From NCBI RefSeq assembly GCF_900167055.1, contig NZ_FUXP01000012.1, positions 1 through 64,000 of the forward strand: DNA of 64,000 nt, written 5' to 3'. This document shows positions 61,505 through 64,000 of this stretch, one piece after another; positions within the stretch are counted from its first letter, which is position 1, and the number at the start of each line of letters is the position of its first letter. The notes below the pieces were generated by a model. It saw nothing but the letters and a program-made list of their open reading frames with translations. It did no database searches and was not told the DNA's origin. This DNA is from Lysobacter spongiicola DSM 21749. Lineage in GTDB: Bacteria; Pseudomonadota; Gammaproteobacteria; Xanthomonadales; Xanthomonadaceae. Position numbers and translations under genes: made by a program.

Positions 61505-62293
61505 ATGGATCCGGCCACCGCCACCACCATCGACGGGCTGAACCTGTTCGCGATGCTCGGCACCGTGCTCTGGCACCTGCTGCGCATCGGAGCGGCGTTG
61601 CAGGTCCTGCCGATGATCGGCGGCCGTGGCATGCCGATGCGGGCGCGGCTGATCCTGGCCGTGGCGTTGTCGGCGACCATCTCCACCGTGCTGCCCGAGC
61701 CGCCACGGGCGGCGGTGGACGCCACCACCGTGCTCAGCGTGTTCCGGGAAATGACCGTCGGCGTGGCGATCGGGCTGGTCCTGCGGCTGGCCTTCGAGGC
61801 CGGGCAGTTTGCCGGCGAGCTGATCAGCCAGGGCATGGCGTTGTCGTTCGCGACCCTGGCGGATCCGCTCAGCGGCGCCTCCTCCACCGTGCTTTCGCAG
61901 TGGTTCTTCCTGATCTTCGGGCTGCTGTTCTTCACCCTGGACGGACACCTGGCGCTGGTCACCCTGCTGGTGGACAGTTACGCGGCGCTGCCCATTGGTA
62001 CGCCCCTGGCGGACATGCAGGGCTTCCTGGCCGCACTGCCGACCTTCTTCGGAACCTGCCTGCGGGCCGGCCTGCTACTGGCACTGCCGGTGATGATGGC
62101 CCTGCTGGCGTCCAACCTCGCCTTCGGCGTGCTGTCGCGCGCGGCCTCGGCGATGAACCCCATCGTGGTCGGCATCCCGGTGGCGCTGGTCACCGGCCTG
62201 GTCCTACTCGCGCTGGTGGCACGGGAACTGCAGGGGCCCATCCAGCAGTTGCTCGAAGACGCCTTCCTGGCGGCACGCGCACTGACCGCCTGA
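61505..62293 (+). CDS. fliR: Flagellar export gate protein FliR
   Basis: This 262-residue inner-membrane protein has about six helices and completes the FliPQR gate. Family blocks are IGAALQVLPMIGGRGMPMRA, REMTVGVAIGLVLRLAFEAG, QFAGELISQGMALSFATLAD and LLALPVMMALLASNLAFGVL. The length is normal. It starts 10 bases after fliQ and is followed by flhB after 53 bases. Confidence 0.97.
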   Translation: MDPATATTIDGLNLFAMLGTVLWHLLRIGAALQVLPMIGGRGMPMRARLILAVALSATISTVLPEPPRAAVDATTVLSVFREMTVGVAIGLVLRLAFEAGQFAGELISQGMALSFATLADPLSGASSTVLSQWFFLIFGLLFFTLDGHLALVTLLVDSYAALPIGTPLADMQGFLAALPTFFGTCLRAGLLLALPVMMALLASNLAFGVLSRAASAMNPIVVGIPVALVTGLVLLALVARELQGPIQQLLEDAFLAARALTA

Positions 62294-62346
62294 CCACATC
62301 CGCCCACGCGGCGCCCGGTCGGCGGTACTGAACCGGGACGCGGACG

Positions 62347-63513
62347 ATGTCGGAACAGCAGGACCAGCAGGACAAGACCGAACAACCTACCGAAAAGCGG
62401 CTGCGCGATGCCCGTGAGAAGGGCGAGGTCGCGCGGTCGCGGGAGCTGGGCCATGTCGCGGTACTGGGCATCACCGCCATCGCCATCATGCTGCTGGCCC
62501 CGGGCATCGGCGGCGCCGCCAAGAACTGGCTGCGCGACGCACTGACCATCGAGCAGGCCGCACTCGGCCGCCCGGACCGGTTGATTCCCCACTTCATGGG
62601 CCTGGTCGGTGGACTGATGCTGCCGGTGCTGCCGGTGATCGCCGCGGCCTTCGCCGCCTGCATGGTCGGCCCGATGCTGATGAGCGGCATCCGCTTCTCC
62701 AGCAAGTCGCTGCAACCGGACTTCAAACGCCTCAACCCGGCCTCGGGGCTCAAGCGCATCTACGGCAAGGAAGGTTTCGCCGAGCTGCTGCGCTCGCTGC
62801 TGCGCGTGCTGCTGGTGGTGGGCGTGGGCGGCACGGTGATCTTCGGGGCTTTCCGGCAGTTGCTGGCCATGCCGGGGATGACCCTGGAAGGCGCCATCGG
62901 CAGCGGGCTGGGCACGGCCATGGCCGCCCTGCTGGCGATGATCGCCTCGCTCGGGCTGATCGCCGCGGTCGACGTGCCATGGCAGAAGGTCCAGCACCGC
63001 AACAAGCTGAAGATGACCAAGCAGGAGGTCCGCGACGAGCTCAAGCAGACCGAGGGCAATCCCGAGATCAAGGCCCGCGTGCGCCAGGTCGCCCGGCAGA
63101 TGTCGCAGCGCCGGATGATGGAGGCGGTGCCAACCGCCGACGTGGTGGTGATGAACCCGACCCACTACGCGGTCGCCCTCAAGTACGACGCCGGCAAGAT
63201 GCGCGCCCCGCGGCTGGTCGCCAAGGGTGTCGACGAGATGGCGCTGATGATCCGCGACGTCGCCGAGAAGAACCGGGTCAGCGTGATCGAAGCGCCGCCT
63301 CTGGCACGGGCCTTGTATAGGCAGGCACAGGTCGACCAGGAAATCCCCGTGAAACTCTACGCCGCCGTGGCCCAGGTGCTGTCCTACGTGTACCAGCTCA
63401 AGCACTGGCATCCGGCCCAGGGGCCGGCGCCGTCGCTGGTGGTGCCCGAGGTCGGCGCCGACGGTGCGCCCGACCCGGTGGACGGCGGCGCTGACGGGAA
63501 CCCGGCACGATGA
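62347..63513 (+). CDS. flhB: Flagellar export switch protein FlhB
   Basis: This 388-residue inner-membrane protein changes export from rod-hook to filament substrates after self-cleavage. It has the opening [20 protein letters not shown], four membrane helices between 35 and 210, and the autocleavage site NPTH at residues 270-273 (within [13 protein letters not shown]). The C-terminal tail beyond about 355 is variable and Pro/Ala/Gly-rich. Its stop overlaps the flhA start. Confidence 0.98.
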   Translation: MSEQQDQQDKTEQPTEKRLRDAREKGEVARSRELGHVAVLGITAIAIMLLAPGIGGAAKNWLRDALTIEQAALGRPDRLIPHFMGLVGGLMLPVLPVIAAAFAACMVGPMLMSGIRFSSKSLQPDFKRLNPASGLKRIYGKEGFAELLRSLLRVLLVVGVGGTVIFGAFRQLLAMPGMTLEGAIGSGLGTAMAALLAMIASLGLIAAVDVPWQKVQHRNKLKMTKQEVRDELKQTEGNPEIKARVRQVARQMSQRRMMEAVPTADVVVMNPTHYAVALKYDAGKMRAPRLVAKGVDEMALMIRDVAEKNRVSVIEAPPLARALYRQAQVDQEIPVKLYAAVAQVLSYVYQLKHWHPAQGPAPSLVVPEVGADGAPDPVDGGADGNPAR

Positions 63514-64000
63514 GCACCCCGGCGAGCGGGTTGTCCTTCGGCGGCGTCGCCAGCTCCATGCGCAGCGGAGCCGCGGCGCCGGTGATCGTGCTGGCGATGC
63601 TGGCGATGGTGGTGGTGCCGCTGTCCCCGCTGGTGCTGGACGCGCTGTTCACCATCAACATCGCGCTGTCGCTGGTGGTGATGCTGGCGGTGGTCTACGT
63701 CAAGCGGCCGCTGGAGTTCTCGATCTTCCCGTCGGTGCTGCTGATGGTGACGCTGCTGCGGCTGGCGCTGAACGTCGCCTCCACCCGCGTGGTTCTGCTG
63801 CGTGGCCACGAGGGCCCCGGCGCGGCCGGCCGCGTCATCGAATCGTTCGGCAACTTCGTGATCGGCGGCAGCTATGCGGTCGGCATCGTCGTGTTCGCCA
63901 TCCTCACGCTGATCAACTTCGTGGTCGTCACCAAGGGCTCCGGGCGCATCGCCGAGGTCTCGGCGCGCTTCATCCTCGACGCCCTGCCCGGCAAGCAGAT
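63510..64000 (+). CDS. flhA: Flagellar export gate protein FlhA (5' part)
   Basis: The first 163 codons of FlhA are present before the window ends. The protein forms the large ring of the export gate and uses the proton motive force. The visible part has the first helices ([20 protein letters not shown], then [20 protein letters not shown]) and the highly conserved [50 protein letters not shown] and [20 protein letters not shown]. The gene continues beyond base 64000. Confidence 0.97.
   Translation, partial: MSTPASGLSFGGVASSMRSGAAAPVIVLAMLAMVVVPLSPLVLDALFTINIALSLVVMLAVVYVKRPLEFSIFPSVLLMVTLLRLALNVASTRVVLLRGHEGPGAAGRVIESFGNFVIGGSYAVGIVVFAILTLINFVVVTKGSGRIAEVSARFILDALPGKQ

Overview
The window is high-GC chromosomal DNA of a motile gammaproteobacterium. 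The flagellar gene order (flgM-flgN, flgA, cheV, flgBCDEFGHIJKL, fliC, fliD, fliS, PilZ gene, rpoN, fleQ, fliE-R, flhB, flhA), with RpoN and FleQ inside the cluster, together with the housekeeping neighbours, fits the Xanthomonadaceae/Lysobacteraceae (Lysobacter- or Luteimonas-like). This placement is inference from gene content, not from a database search.

Bases 1-17357 are accessory DNA: the right part of an integrated element. A tyrosine recombinase (15705-17255) lies next to the 3' end of tRNA-Gly(CCC) (17358-17431). No second copy of the tRNA 3' end was seen further left, so the other end is probably outside the window. From the left the element holds a complete-looking IS21-family insertion (1-1950) that has cut off an upstream reading frame, an orphan ImmA/IrrE peptidase, and a MazG-like pyrophosphohydrolase. 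Then come an ankyrin protein, a P-loop kinase, a kinase-adenylosuccinate-synthetase fusion and a probable DUF7002 protein. The rest is a UvrD-type helicase, an unknown gene divergent from it, a small conserved protein, a very large helicase IV-like protein with an inserted nuclease-like domain and zinc ribbons, and two unknown genes in more AT-rich DNA.

The most notable object is the kinase-PurA-like fusion (4861-6528). The Asp of the PurA GDEGKGK loop is Ser, and the TKLD guanine-recognition motif reads TFAD, while the catalytic His and the aspartate-binding TTGR loop are kept. The Asp loss is the type of change reported for phage PurZ enzymes, which make the precursor of 2-aminoadenine (Z). 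A MazG-like gene and a separate paralogous kinase lie close by, so 3046-7176 could be a nucleotide-modifying or nucleotide-depleting cassette.

Bases 17432-28351 are core genome: a GDSL autotransporter esterase, thiS-thiG-trmB, an SLC13/TrkA-C permease, a Rieske protein, a small membrane protein, an FAH-family hydrolase, mscL, an M28 peptidase and a degenerate GGDEF-EAL-REC protein, followed by a convergent histidine kinase.

From about 29.6 kb to the end of the window there is one large flagellar cluster. Sigma-54 (-24/-12) sites were read by eye upstream of flgA, flgB, fliD, fliE and fliL, and sigma-28 type sites upstream of flgM and fliC. This fits a FleQ/RpoN class feeding a FliA class restrained by FlgM. 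flhA is cut by the window end. No gene-free stretch longer than 300 bases occurs; the longest (3373-3642, 270 bases) shows no recognisable feature.
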